In this document: positions 50,236-59,787 of the stretch, piece after piece
How the letters are laid out: every line of letters begins with the position of its first letter
Numbering within the stretch: the stretch's first letter is position 1
NCBI GenBank assembly: GCA_022616415.1
Contig: JAKEEU010000040.1
Coordinates: 62,001 to 126,000, forward strand
Direction: 5' to 3'
Length of the DNA: 64,000 bases
DNA from: Candidatus Zhuqueibacterota bacterium
Lineage (GTDB): Bacteria; Zhuqueibacterota; Zhuqueibacteria; Zhuqueibacterales; Zhuqueibacteraceae
Translations under genes and position numbers: made by a program
The notes under the pieces: generated by a model
Database searches by the model: none
What the model was told of the DNA's origin: nothing
What the model saw: only the letters and a program-made list of their open reading frames with translations

Positions 50236-51918
50236 ATGATGCCATCAAATTCTTTCTCTCAAAGCAGCAAACAAACAACTCGGCCGGTGCGTTGGTGGCC
50301 CGCCGTCGCTATCATCGCGCTTACAATTGTGGCCGTCATATACATTTGGACGGCTGCTCTTTCCAGCCGGCAAATGCAAATCCAGTGGACCGGGCAAATC
50401 CTGATTTTGGCGATATTGCTTTTGCTCGTGTGGCTGCTCTTTTTCTCACGCCTGCGCTGGAAAGTCCGGCTGATTTCCTTCGGCGCCGTTGTTCTGATGC
50501 TCGGCGCGATACCCGCACTTTTTCGAGTGCGCGGTGTGAGTGGTGACATCCTGCCCATTCTGGAATGGCGTTGGGCAAAGAGCGCTGTTGAAGCGTTGCC
50601 GACCAGCCCGCCGATCCAAACTGATACCACGACTGCTGCGACTGCGGTGCAATCTTCACTTTCGCCGGAGAGCGCTCCATCGCTTCCAGCCGCGTCTGGT
50701 CGACCCCAAAACGTCGAGGAAAAAGCGAAAGAAGTCGCGCGAGGAATTTTCACAGACTACCCGCAGTTTCTCGGCCCGCATCGCAACGCTACCGTAAACG
50801 GATTCAGATTGAATCGTAATTGGACGGAGCAACCTCCAAAGCAGATGTGGCGGCAACCCATCGGCGCGGGTTGGTCGGCATTTGCGGTCTCGGGAAATTT
50901 TGCCATCACACAAGAGCAGCGCGGCAAAATTGAAATGGTGGTTGCTTACGATCTAAAATCCGGCCGAGTGAAGTGGAGTCACGGCGATAGCACGGGTTAT
51001 GAATCACCGATACCCGGAAACGGCCCACGCGCCACGCCGACGATTGCCGGCAATCGCGTTTACACCTTGGGTGGAACCGGCATGCTCAACTGTCTTGATC
51101 TGGCAACCGGCAGGCGCTTATGGTCGAAGGACATTATTCAAGACAACGCTTCACGAATCAACAGTTGGGGCATGAGCGGCTCGCCGCTAATTCTCGACGG
51201 CTTGGTGATAGTGAGTGCCGGCGGCCGCGAGGGCAATTCGTTGGTGGCCTATCACGAAGATACCGGCGCGCGAATTTGGAGCGGCGGCAACGATCGCGCG
51301 GCTTACAGCTCGCCACTTGTCACGACGATTGCGGGCGTCCGGCAAATTCTCATTTTCAATCAAAACAATGTCGCCGCGCACGATCCGACCACCGGCCAAA
51401 TTCTTTGGCAGCAGGCCTGGCCCAGCGGCAGCGAATGCGTGGCGCAGCCGATTCCATTGCCCGGCGACCGCGTTTTCGTTTCGAGCGGCTACGGCATCGG
51501 CTGCAAGCTGTTTCAAATTCAGCATAACGAAGGCGGCGGCTTGTTCGCCTCGCTCATTTGGGAGACGAATCGGCTCAAAGCCAAATTCACCAACGTCATT
51601 CATCGGGAAGGATACATTTATGGACTTGACGACGGCATTCTGGTTTGTCTCAATCTTGCGAACGGCGAGCGCAAATGGAAAGCCGGGCGTTATGGCCACG
51701 GACAAATGATCGGCGTTGGCGATCTGTTATTGATTCAAGCGGAGTCCGGCGACGTGGTTTTGGTCGAGGTGAATCCGCAGGCGCACGTTGAGTTGGCTCG
51801 CCTTGCCGCGCTGGATAACAAAACGTGGAACAATCCCGCGCTCGCCGGCCGCTATCTGCTCGTGCGCAACGATCGCGAGGCGGCGTGTTATGAATTGCCG
51901 TTGGAAATTGAATTATAG
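50236..51918 (+). CDS. Membrane-anchored PQQ-type beta-propeller protein
   Basis: A 560-residue protein. Three N-terminal membrane helices (AVAIIALTIVAVIYIWTAA; ILILAILLLLVWLLFFS; LISFGAVVLMLGAIPALF) are followed by a periplasmic-side propeller with PQQ-like repeats: VVAYDLKSGRVKWSHGD, LNCLDLATGRRLWSKDI, VAYHEDTGARIWSGG, AHDPTTGQILWQQ. Similar to PQQ-binding-like/BamB-fold proteins of the FCB group, often of unknown role. The ATG at 50197 falls inside a family A repeat, so I chose 50236; its ribosome site is weak. Confidence 0.83.
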   Translation: MMPSNSFSQSSKQTTRPVRWWPAVAIIALTIVAVIYIWTAALSSRQMQIQWTGQILILAILLLLVWLLFFSRLRWKVRLISFGAVVLMLGAIPALFRVRGVSGDILPILEWRWAKSAVEALPTSPPIQTDTTTAATAVQSSLSPESAPSLPAASGRPQNVEEKAKEVARGIFTDYPQFLGPHRNATVNGFRLNRNWTEQPPKQMWRQPIGAGWSAFAVSGNFAITQEQRGKIEMVVAYDLKSGRVKWSHGDSTGYESPIPGNGPRATPTIAGNRVYTLGGTGMLNCLDLATGRRLWSKDIIQDNASRINSWGMSGSPLILDGLVIVSAGGREGNSLVAYHEDTGARIWSGGNDRAAYSSPLVTTIAGVRQILIFNQNNVAAHDPTTGQILWQQAWPSGSECVAQPIPLPGDRVFVSSGYGIGCKLFQIQHNEGGGLFASLIWETNRLKAKFTNVIHREGYIYGLDDGILVCLNLANGERKWKAGRYGHGQMIGVGDLLLIQAESGDVVLVEVNPQAHVELARLAALDNKTWNNPALAGRYLLVRNDREAACYELPLEIEL

Positions 51919-51947
51919 CCAATTCTCTCAAAATTTTGGAGCACAAA

Positions 51948-52232
51948 ATGAGCAATGGAGCAGCAGTAGCGGCCGCAGCGGCCGCAGCAATCGCCAATGC
52001 GATCAAAGCTTCCGGTACGATCGTGCAAGTTGATCCCAAAGATTTTATGGCCATTTTGGCGAAAAGCAAAACGCCTTTGGTGGTGCAAGCGCAAGGCGGT
52101 ATTTTCACCACGAAATATTCCTACCTGACCAGCTACAAAGGCCTGGCATTCTACACGAAAGTCTCGACCCCGCTCAATTTGCCCGGGGACATCGAACTCG
52201 TCATCGCGAAGAAAATTTGGATGCCGGATTAA
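51948..52232 (+). CDS. Small hypothetical protein
   Basis: A 94-residue protein with an Ala-rich start (AAAAAAAIANAIKASG) and a beta-rich rest (TPLVVQAQGGIFTTKYSYL; KGLAFYTKVS). Widespread short proteins of this look exist without known function. GGAG six bases before the ATG at 51948 supports the start. Confidence 0.7.
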   Translation: MSNGAAVAAAAAAAIANAIKASGTIVQVDPKDFMAILAKSKTPLVVQAQGGIFTTKYSYLTSYKGLAFYTKVSTPLNLPGDIELVIAKKIWMPD

Positions 52233-52237
52233 AATAT

Positions 52238-52368
52238 GCCCGAGCTAAAGCTCCGGGCTAAGAAATGCAAGTCCGATAAATCGGCCTGAAGGCATTTGGG
52301 ATTTAGAAATTGGCAAGCAGGGCGCTTTAGCGTCTTTCCGCCTGCTAGCCCCGAGATTCATCTCGGGG
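52238..52368. repeat. Cluster of small intergenic hairpins
   Basis: GCCCGAGCTAAAGCTCCGGG (52238-), a looser GCAGGGCGC/GCCTGC pair, and CCCCGAGATTCATCTCGGGG (52349-52368). Common style of intergenic repeat; role unknown. Confidence 0.6.
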
Positions 52369-52401
52369 TGATTCGGGTTAACAATACGGAGAACGACTCA
52401 C

Positions 52402-52800
52402 ATGCCAAGAACCAACATTTCCTCCGGCACACCGTGGGAACCCATCGTCGGTTACTCGCGCGCCGTGCGCCTCGGATCTCATATTCACGTTTCCGGAACG
52501 ACCGCAACCGGCGACAATAATAAAATCGTGGGCATCGGCGACGCCCACGCTCAAACCATTCAAACGCTCAAGAACATCGAATCGGCGCTCAGCAAAGCCG
52601 GCGCCAGCTTGAAAGACGTAGTGCGCACACGCATGTACGTGACGAATATTGCCGCAGATTGGGAAAAAGTGGGAAAGGCTCACGGCGAGTTCTTTGGCGA
52701 GATTCGCCCGGCCACGAGCATGGTGGAGGTAAGCCGTTTGATTGATCCTGAAATGCTGGTGGAGATCGAGGCGGAGGCGATAATTAACGACGAAAGCTAA
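52402..52800 (+). CDS. RidA/YjgF-family enamine deaminase
   Basis: A 132-residue RidA-type protein. Features: [19 protein letters not shown] at the N-terminus, the [20 protein letters not shown] helix, [12 protein letters not shown] with the conserved Arg, and the final VEIEAEAII. The family hydrolyses reactive imine/enamine intermediates. Subtype (RidA vs Rid1-7) is not determinable. GGAGAAC precedes the ATG. Confidence 0.92.
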   Translation: MPRTNISSGTPWEPIVGYSRAVRLGSHIHVSGTTATGDNNKIVGIGDAHAQTIQTLKNIESALSKAGASLKDVVRTRMYVTNIAADWEKVGKAHGEFFGEIRPATSMVEVSRLIDPEMLVEIEAEAIINDES

Positions 52801-52871
52801 ACTTTCCGCGCGGATAATAATCTGGAAAAAACCTATAAGCCTGATTTCCGCTTTTCAAGCAAAAAACATTT

Positions 52872-52936
52872 CCAACGGATAAAAGGCGGCCAACGGATTC
52901 AAAAATAAAATCCGTTGGCCGTTTTTTCATCCGGTG
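52872..52936. repeat. Inverted-repeat family C, copy 2
   Basis: CCAACGGATAAAAGGCGGCC then AAAATCCGTTGGCCGTTTTT. Between convergent genes, so it may end both transcripts. Confidence 0.8.
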
Positions 52937-53008
52937 GTTATTGGTTTTGTAAAAACCTGTTTGACACGTCGCGCTCGTGTGATCTGCGCGCTAATAAAAT
53001 TTTGCAGC

Positions 53009-53674
53009 TCATCCCGCGTTTTCTTTGGCCGCCTTTTTCAGCTTGTCGTTGGCCATCACCGCCAGATCGACGCGGCGATTGGCTTGCCGGCCTTGGTCCG
53101 TATCGTTGGCGGCAATGGGCTGCGACTCGCCATATCCCATAATCGTGAAGCGACTGGGATTGACTTGCAGGCTGGCGAGATAATTGGCTACCGATTGCGA
53201 CCGCAAGCGCGACAGCTCGAGGTTGTGCTCGTCGGAGCCGGAGTTGTCGGTGTGCCCTTCGAGCAGGATGTTCGTGTCCTCGTATTTTTGCAGAATATCC
53301 GCGAGCTTCTTGAGGTTTTCCATGCTCGCCGGTTTGAGGGTGGCTTTGTTCACGTCGAAGAGAATGCCGGAATCAAACGTGATTTTGATGCCTTCACCGA
53401 CGCGCTCGACTTTCGCGCCCGCGAGGTCGCGTTTCATTTCCGCGGCTTGTTTGTCCATGTAATTGCCGATATACGCGCCCGCCGCGCCACCGACTGCCGC
53501 ACCCACGAGTGCTCCGAGCAAAGTGTTGCCCGCCGCCTTGCCGATCAAGCCGCCAACCACGGCGCCCGAGCCGGCGCCAATGGCCGCGCCCTTCTCTTTG
53601 CGGCTCCAACTGGAGCAGCCCACACTCATCAACAGCATCGACACACACAGCAGAAAAAGAATTGATTTTTTCAT
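53009..53674 (-). CDS. OmpA-family lipoprotein with glycine zipper
   Basis: A 221-residue outer-membrane lipoprotein. Lipobox LLMSVGC near residue 20, then a Gly-zipper segment (GAGSGAVVGGLIGKAAGN; GAAVGGAAGAYIG) that may insert in the membrane. The OmpA domain has ILFDVNKATLKPASMENL and the peptidoglycan-binding LLEGHTDNSGSDEHNLELS and RRVDLAV. Similar to Pal/YiaD-type anchors. Its leader resembles that of the neighbouring nucleotidase. Confidence 0.93.
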   Translation of the reverse strand: MKKSILFLLCVSMLLMSVGCSSWSRKEKGAAIGAGSGAVVGGLIGKAAGNTLLGALVGAAVGGAAGAYIGNYMDKQAAEMKRDLAGAKVERVGEGIKITFDSGILFDVNKATLKPASMENLKKLADILQKYEDTNILLEGHTDNSGSDEHNLELSRLRSQSVANYLASLQVNPSRFTIMGYGESQPIAANDTDQGRQANRRVDLAVMANDKLKKAAKENAG

Positions 53675-53805
53675 GGTGATTCTCCTTTCTCAAGTCCATT
53701 TGAGTTCATAACAACGTTCTGTTAATTTGATTGCTTAATTGGCGAAGTCGGACTTGCGCTCGGGGAAGTTTGAAAATTTGAAAAAATGCCTGCGCAAGTC
53801 CGACT

Positions 53806-55350
53806 TCACTTTGAAGCGAAAGTTTTCCGAAGCTGGTTGATCAGCGCCCGGCGCACTTCGATAACACTATCATTGAGTACACGCAAATCCGGATTTTGCC
53901 GATTCAAGTAACTCAGGCCTTGCTCGTTTCCGGAAATCAAATAATCGCTCAACGCCGCTTTGTAATTCCGGCGCTGATCGAGGGGCTTGCCATTAATCAA
54001 CCAGTTGTTTTGCGCCTCGCTCCACCCGGCGTTGGTGGCGTGCAGGTATCCACCGCTGCCCTTGTTGGCCTGGCCTTGATCTAAAACCTGTTTGAGCAAA
54101 CGCCCGCGCATTTCCACCGATACCACCTTGCCGCCGAACGGTAGAATGCGGATGACATCGTATTCGGTAATCGGGCCAGGCGGAATCTCGTCGTCAATTC
54201 GCACCGAGCCGCCGTTGAAGATAGCCAGCTCGGCGTCCGGCGTGGCCTGCAGAAATCCCTCCACGATAATTTCCGTCAATTGGGTCGGGTGATTCCGCAC
54301 GCTGGATTCCCGGCCATCCAGCGCCACGGATGAATTTACGACGAGCTTGTTCGGCTCGAATCCCATTTGCCGAAACGCATTGAGTCCCAAATCGTCCCAA
54401 TGCTGCACGACTTGACTGACTTCCGGATCGTCCGGAATTCTGTCGGTTATGGGCTGCAAACGCGAATTGATTTGCAAACGGCGTGCTTCGGTATCATAAA
54501 TCAGCTCATGAATGTAAGCCGAGCGCGCATTGGCGTCCGCTTTGAAAATCGGCGTGAAATCGGTGCCGCGCCACACCTGAACGTTCTCGTGCTCGTGTCC
54601 GCCCAAAATCAAATCGATTTCCGGCATCGTTTGCGCCAATTCGATATCCTCGTCGAGTGTCAAATGCGTTACCGCAATCAGAATATCAGCTTTTTCGCGC
54701 AAAGCTTGTACCTGCTTTTTTGCCGCTTCCAGCGGATCGATATAAGTCACATAATCGGGGTTATTTTTGGTGATGGTCACCCCGAACATGGCAACGCGCG
54801 CCCGCTGATTCGAAGCGTTGGCAACCGTGAATACCACGTTTTCCGCCACGTTGGGGAATGCTTTTCCATTTTTATCAAACGCATTGCTGGAGAACCATTT
54901 GAAACGCGACTCGGACAAGCGTTGCAAAAAAGGCTGTTCTTTCAAATCGAATTCGTGATTGCCAAACGTGCAATAATTCAGGCCGACGGCATTGAGCACC
55001 GCGACCATTTGCTTGCCGTCCAGACGCTCGCCCTCAACTTTCGCCGTGCCAAGCGCGGAAGGGCTGAACAGATCACCCGCTAAAATCATGTACATATTCG
55101 GATTTTGCGCGGCGAGTTGTTTGCGTAATGTCGCCAGTCGCGCCATGCCGCCTTCCTTGCCGCCGCCCACCGGCGTGATCTCGTACACGTCATTGATCTG
55201 CAGCAAGGTGGTTTTAACAATGGTGTTGGGCGCCGGCTTGACGACCTCGCTGCCGGCTGCGGCGCCTTTTTCTTTGCGGCTATAACCGGAGCAACCCAAA
55301 CTCAACACGAGCAGGGTGACGCAGAGCATCGACCAATATGTTTTTTTCAT
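53806..55350 (-). CDS. 5'-nucleotidase/metallophosphatase lipoprotein (UshA-like)
   Basis: A 514-residue periplasmic or surface lipoprotein. Lipobox SLGC, then LLQINDVYEITPV (first metal motif), ILAGDLFSPS, FGNHEFDL (N-H-E), VTHLTLDED and LILGGHEHE, the calcineurin-like metallophosphatase set. The C-terminal 5_nucleotid_C domain starts near VVNSSVALDGRESS and includes IFNGGSVRIDDEI. Likely hydrolyses nucleotides. The start at 55350 gives a lipoprotein leader; the open frame runs further upstream through a family C repeat. Confidence 0.9.
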   Translation of the reverse strand: MKKTYWSMLCVTLLVLSLGCSGYSRKEKGAAAGSEVVKPAPNTIVKTTLLQINDVYEITPVGGGKEGGMARLATLRKQLAAQNPNMYMILAGDLFSPSALGTAKVEGERLDGKQMVAVLNAVGLNYCTFGNHEFDLKEQPFLQRLSESRFKWFSSNAFDKNGKAFPNVAENVVFTVANASNQRARVAMFGVTITKNNPDYVTYIDPLEAAKKQVQALREKADILIAVTHLTLDEDIELAQTMPEIDLILGGHEHENVQVWRGTDFTPIFKADANARSAYIHELIYDTEARRLQINSRLQPITDRIPDDPEVSQVVQHWDDLGLNAFRQMGFEPNKLVVNSSVALDGRESSVRNHPTQLTEIIVEGFLQATPDAELAIFNGGSVRIDDEIPPGPITEYDVIRILPFGGKVVSVEMRGRLLKQVLDQGQANKGSGGYLHATNAGWSEAQNNWLINGKPLDQRRNYKAALSDYLISGNEQGLSYLNRQNPDLRVLNDSVIEVRRALINQLRKTFASK

Positions 55351-55375
55351 CGGATTCTTGCTTTCAAAAAAATCG

Positions 55376-55445
55376 CCAACGGACGAAAACACGACGAACG
55401 GATTTGTTTTTAAAATCATCCGTTGGTCGCTTTTTAATCCGGTGG
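55376..55445. repeat. Inverted-repeat family C, copy 3
   Basis: CCAACGGACGAAAAC ... ATCCGTTGGTCGCTTTTTAA. Sits between the Nudix gene end and the nucleotidase start. Confidence 0.7.
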
Positions 55446-55456
55446 GCACAAGATTC

Positions 55457-55930
55457 TCAAAGTTTTCTTCCAAACTTGCTTGCCAATTCGATTATTTTGT
55501 CGCGGTTTTCCCTAATCAACTGCGTTTGCTCCGGCCAGAAGAGATCGGGAAATTCGTCGATGGAGAACCATTTGATCTTGTAATGATGCTTTTTGTCGGT
55601 CGGTGTTCCGTCCACTTGCCCGGTGGCAAAAAGAAAATAATGCGTTTTCTTCCACGTTCGTTTGCCAAAATCCAGGCGTTCCCGCATTCCCAGCGGCGCC
55701 AGCAGCGTAAGCTGTGAGAAACCGGCTTCTTCCTCGATTTCACGCACCGCCGCTTGCTCCAAAGTTTCCCCGGCTTCGACGTGTCCCTTTGGCAGAACAT
55801 ATTGGCTCAGCCCTTTCTCTCCGACGAGCGCAATGTGGATGCGGCCATTTTTGACGCGCGCGACGATACCGCCGGCGGAAATGTGCTCCGGCACGCCGGA
55901 CGGCCGTTGATACCAGGTTTCGTCAATCAT
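55457..55930 (-). CDS. Nudix hydrolase
   Basis: A 157-residue Nudix enzyme. The 23-residue Nudix box is complete, from GHVEAGETLEQAAVREIEEE to the following AG, and lies near residues 49-71. The flank LPKGH and the ELASKF end resemble diadenosine-polyphosphate or RppH-type hydrolases. Substrate unknown. ATG at 55930. The product would hydrolyse nucleoside diphosphate linkages in the cytoplasm. Confidence 0.92.
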   Translation of the reverse strand: MIDETWYQRPSGVPEHISAGGIVARVKNGRIHIALVGEKGLSQYVLPKGHVEAGETLEQAAVREIEEEAGFSQLTLLAPLGMRERLDFGKRTWKKTHYFLFATGQVDGTPTDKKHHYKIKWFSIDEFPDLFWPEQTQLIRENRDKIIELASKFGRKL

Positions 55931-55946
55931 TCTACTTGTTCTTTTT

Positions 55947-56579
55947 TTATGCTACCGATTGTCGAAAGTCCGCCCATAAATGGGATAAAACAAAGCCATC
56001 TGCGCTTCTCTGTAAATGCTGCGTGAGATAAGAAACTCCCCCTTCCTTAAAGGCGCCATTAATTTTTATCACATCTAGTTTTTGGTACCTGGCTTTTTCG
56101 TTGATAGTTTCAAGCAAAGGGAGAAATTTCCCTTCTTGGACGTATCCAAGCATAGCTCCCATAGGCGGGAAAGATTGAGCATACCTTCCGGATTGGTACC
56201 TTAATACACCTTTTCTGACGTAGTTGTAGCAATAGTCTGTATCTGCTTCGAGTCTATTGACACGTACCAACTTGCATTCCACATCGTAATCGCATTGATT
56301 GTACTCAGGATCATTGAAAGTGAAGCGAATGTCAGGGCGGGCAATTGGCTCAGAATCATCATCCTGCTCAAACGAAGATACTTCGAATTGAAGTGTCCAA
56401 GCTAATCCTTTAAGTTTTCGTATATTTCGCAAAATCGGGCGCAGCTTTCCTGTGATCGTCTTTTCTTCATCAGTCGAATTGACAATTCGTTTGACAATTA
56501 ATTGTTGCAGTGCTTCTGTAAGACAAGTAAGGATTCTTTTTTCCTCATCAGCCCATAAATTCAAGGACACCCAAGTCAT
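55947..56579 (-). CDS. Putative PD-(D/E)XK protein paired with adenine methylase
   Basis: A 210-residue protein I cannot assign to a named family. RPDIRFTF (Asp83) followed by YDVECKLV (Glu101, Lys103) fits the D...(D/E)xK nuclease pattern. It overlaps the end of the large methylase gene by 32 bp, so the two are translated together. It is therefore a candidate restriction nuclease or accessory subunit. The C-terminal part carries a YLTQHLQRSADGFVLSHL stretch. Low sequence GC compared with neighbours suggests transfer. Confidence 0.7.
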   Translation of the reverse strand: MTWVSLNLWADEEKRILTCLTEALQQLIVKRIVNSTDEEKTITGKLRPILRNIRKLKGLAWTLQFEVSSFEQDDDSEPIARPDIRFTFNDPEYNQCDYDVECKLVRVNRLEADTDYCYNYVRKGVLRYQSGRYAQSFPPMGAMLGYVQEGKFLPLLETINEKARYQKLDVIKINGAFKEGGVSYLTQHLQRSADGFVLSHLWADFRQSVA

Positions 56580-59500
56580 TGACGCGACTCCTGTTACGTT
56601 GCCATTCGAGTTTGAATACTTCCGTCAGAAGCTCTTGGGCATCCTGACGTGCTTGTGATTTTGTCCAAAGCCGGCGCTCCGCGCGCTTGATAATAAACAT
56701 CGAGGAGTCGTGCAATACTTTAACGATGCTATCAATGTAAATTCCAGCGCTATATTCTTTTCTTAGCGTTTTGCACAACCGCTTAAACCAAATTTGCCAC
56801 TCCGAGTCATCTATTATCGGTTTATGAGTAACCGCTGTGCCTAAATTTTTAAGATCAAAAGAGATTCCAACTAACAGACCACGATACGACGCATAAATTT
56901 GCGCTTCTAATTCTTTCCCTTGTGATGCCAGCCGTTCGCGCCACGTTTCTAAGAAGGTATCGCAATAATCTTTCAAACGGTCAACCGCAGGCGGTTTGGC
57001 AGCTTGCGATTTAGACCCCTTGTAAAAGAATTCAAGCGTGACCTGACACAAATCGCGCACTAAATCTTTCTGGGCTTCCGATAACCCATAAAGATCAAAG
57101 ATGGCCTCATCAAGTCCATCTTGCAACCTCCGCCAACCAGGACTTTTAAAATCAAACAAATTGGGGGTATCACTGCGATTAACGATCTGTTCGACTGCAT
57201 CAATAATTCTATTTTGCAAAGCTTGATCTTCTGGAAAAATAATTGGTAAGTGCAAATGTTCTTCCTTATCAATCGTATGATGCCATAACCCCCATGTTGC
57301 GCAAGTCAAAAAATGGTAATATTTCGCCAGCGAAGACAATATAAAACCGGTTAAAACAGTTTTTTGGACCTCATTCAGATGATCCAACCGGAAGCCCATA
57401 AATTTGTCGGTAAAGGCAAAAGGATCATCAGCTAGTCTTGCTTGAATTTCACCTAATTTTAATCCCCCGCGGGAGATACCGCGTTTTACAATTAGGCGGC
57501 TACCTTTATACAAATTAAGATTCCCTAAGCGGCGAATTGAGCGACGCTTTATGGGAACTTTTAATTGTGCTAGCGGTGCATTTATGCCAAATGAATCTTT
57601 GGGGAGTTCAAATTCAACTTTTAAATCATCGGTAGAATATTTTCCTCTTATATCTCCAAATCCTCGTCCAGAATCATCGACAATCTCATTCATTGAAGAA
57701 CAACAACCTTTTAATTCTTCAATCAAATCAACGTCGTTTAATCCGCCCCACATCAATGTTTTCCAAAGCCAGTCCTTTGCCAAAAAATCACTCTGAGAAG
57801 CTTTGCGCAAGTCGGTTTTGTCAATAAGAACGGCTTGCAACTGCTCAACGAATGCGCTCCGTTTTATTGAAACGTAGGAAATTTTATTTCGCAACGCTTC
57901 TTCTGGCTGAGCAGGGACAAAAAACACTGCTGCAAACGGAACGATGGCTTCACTTTTCTGCTTTCGGAAAAACACGTGACGCACGTGGGCGAAATTATAA
58001 ACCGCGCGAATGCGAGTTTGCTGCAACCAGCGTTGGCGAAACAATTTGCTCTTTTTCTCGTGTTCGAAAAGTATTCCGGTCGAAACCAACAAGCCAATCT
58101 CGCCACCTGGTTTCAGCAGTTGCTGGGCGCGCCAAATGAAACATTGCGAGAGTTCTTTGTAACCAACCGGATACCGGAAAGCCTTGCACCACTGCGTGGC
58201 CAATCGATGATCTGATGAATCTTCGGCTCCCCAAGGTGGATTGCCAACAACGATGTCAAACTGAAAAACTTTCAGAGGCAAAACAGGTTGCTTGCTCGCA
58301 CGTTCGTCACCAGCCCGACCGGCGTATTGTTCATTCTGCTCAAGGCGCTTCTTTAATTCGACTTGTTCAATTGGAGTAAGATAAAACGTGTTGCCATGAA
58401 ACAAATTTCTACCGCTATCGGCTTGGCTTGGATCATAAACCAACTTCGGAAGTTTCTTGTGTTGGCGTATGTCAGGTGGGTCGCGAAATTCTAAAAACGC
58501 AAGATATAGACTAAAGGCTGCCACTTGTACGGCTGATTTATTGACATCGATGCCGAAAATCCGTTCTGTCAGTAATTTTGTTAATTCTGCGCGCGATATT
58601 TCAGAAACGTTTTTCAGGTGGCATTCGTGATAAACCAAGCGTTTAAAAGCTTCCACTAAAAAAATGCCGGATCCGCAAGCGGGGTCAAGAATTTTTGCGT
58701 CTGCAGCGAGCCTTTCCGTTGTCAAACATTGTGTGAGGACAAAATCGACCAATGTGGTCGGCGTGTAGTGGGTGCCTTTATCTTCTCCGCTGCTATGCTC
58801 GTGATAGAACTCCTCATAAATGTTGCTGATTAGCTCTATCGGAATGATGTCAAACTGATAAGCCCAAAAAAACAAATCAGCTTGATCTCCCATGCCTTTG
58901 CCCAAGAGAAATTCACGCAATAGCTGCACCTCATTGTCATCAATCTCCTTTTCCTCCTCATCACTTAATGGGAACAGGTCACCGTTAAAATCATCACCTA
59001 GTTTGTGGAAAAGCTTATATGTATGTTTTTTGCTGGTCAAAACATCGGTGTAACACCGATATTCACCGTTTTGGTTCAGAGATTTATCAGCAAAATAGTC
59101 TTCTACAAGCACATTGCGGTCCTCGAGATACCTAATGAAAATAGAGCGCCCAATCAAAGCATGAGCATATTCACGCTTCTTTCGTTCTGGTCCTTCCAAT
59201 TTTTTCCTTAACAAGCGTAAATTCTTCAACAGCCATTGATCAACTCGGTTTTCACGCTGGAAGTCTTTGCTCTTTTTCTTGAAAAGATAACCACTTTCAA
59301 TCGCTGGACGTGAAAACTCTTTTAATGCATCGACCACTTCAGCCACTTGCGTAATGATTTTTACCTGTTTCAACCAGCGATTCTCAGAACGCCATGTTTC
59401 CAGATTGCGAACAGGTTTTTGATAAGCGCTGTAAACACGCAACTCGCCTGGCAAAGCCACGAAAAAGAGAGGGACGCGACTGGTATTCCAGACTTTCAAG

Positions 59501-59787
59501 TGCAATTGCCGGATTTCCTCTTCAATTAATTCGGAATCTGTGTCGGGATGGAAATCGAGTTTAAAGAATAATACGGTAGGATAATCGCGCACGAAGAAAA
59601 TAGCGTCGGCCTTAAACTTGTCATCAGCCTTATTAAGCTTGCTGGCTTGTTTATACCACCCAACTTGGGCTAAATTAGGCTGTCGCAAAGGTTCGACGAA
59701 TTGAAACCAGCCAGCCCCACTTTCAAACTCTAAAGTGTTATAAACTGTCTTTAAAAGTTCATCGGAGCTTGTTTGCATAGTGCTCAT
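56548..59787 (-). CDS. Large N6-adenine DNA methylase (Eco57I/type IIG-like)
   Basis: A 1079-residue protein. The N-terminal ~200 residues have a possible degenerate nuclease part (TVLFFKLDFHPDTDSELI). The methylase core has motif I at Asp368 (DPACGSGIFLVEAF) and motif IV at Asn516 (NPPWGAED), in the gamma-class N6-adenine order, with an EDKGTHYTP lead-in. The C-terminal ~350 residues should recognise DNA. It resembles Eco57I-domain single-chain enzymes and BREX PglX, but no BREX genes are present. I prefer the ATG at 59787. The small partner gene overlaps its end. Confidence 0.9.
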   Translation of the reverse strand: MSTMQTSSDELLKTVYNTLEFESGAGWFQFVEPLRQPNLAQVGWYKQASKLNKADDKFKADAIFFVRDYPTVLFFKLDFHPDTDSELIEEEIRQLHLKVWNTSRVPLFFVALPGELRVYSAYQKPVRNLETWRSENRWLKQVKIITQVAEVVDALKEFSRPAIESGYLFKKKSKDFQRENRVDQWLLKNLRLLRKKLEGPERKKREYAHALIGRSIFIRYLEDRNVLVEDYFADKSLNQNGEYRCYTDVLTSKKHTYKLFHKLGDDFNGDLFPLSDEEEKEIDDNEVQLLREFLLGKGMGDQADLFFWAYQFDIIPIELISNIYEEFYHEHSSGEDKGTHYTPTTLVDFVLTQCLTTERLAADAKILDPACGSGIFLVEAFKRLVYHECHLKNVSEISRAELTKLLTERIFGIDVNKSAVQVAAFSLYLAFLEFRDPPDIRQHKKLPKLVYDPSQADSGRNLFHGNTFYLTPIEQVELKKRLEQNEQYAGRAGDERASKQPVLPLKVFQFDIVVGNPPWGAEDSSDHRLATQWCKAFRYPVGYKELSQCFIWRAQQLLKPGGEIGLLVSTGILFEHEKKSKLFRQRWLQQTRIRAVYNFAHVRHVFFRKQKSEAIVPFAAVFFVPAQPEEALRNKISYVSIKRSAFVEQLQAVLIDKTDLRKASQSDFLAKDWLWKTLMWGGLNDVDLIEELKGCCSSMNEIVDDSGRGFGDIRGKYSTDDLKVEFELPKDSFGINAPLAQLKVPIKRRSIRRLGNLNLYKGSRLIVKRGISRGGLKLGEIQARLADDPFAFTDKFMGFRLDHLNEVQKTVLTGFILSSLAKYYHFLTCATWGLWHHTIDKEEHLHLPIIFPEDQALQNRIIDAVEQIVNRSDTPNLFDFKSPGWRRLQDGLDEAIFDLYGLSEAQKDLVRDLCQVTLEFFYKGSKSQAAKPPAVDRLKDYCDTFLETWRERLASQGKELEAQIYASYRGLLVGISFDLKNLGTAVTHKPIIDDSEWQIWFKRLCKTLRKEYSAGIYIDSIVKVLHDSSMFIIKRAERRLWTKSQARQDAQELLTEVFKLEWQRNRSRVNDLGVLEFMG

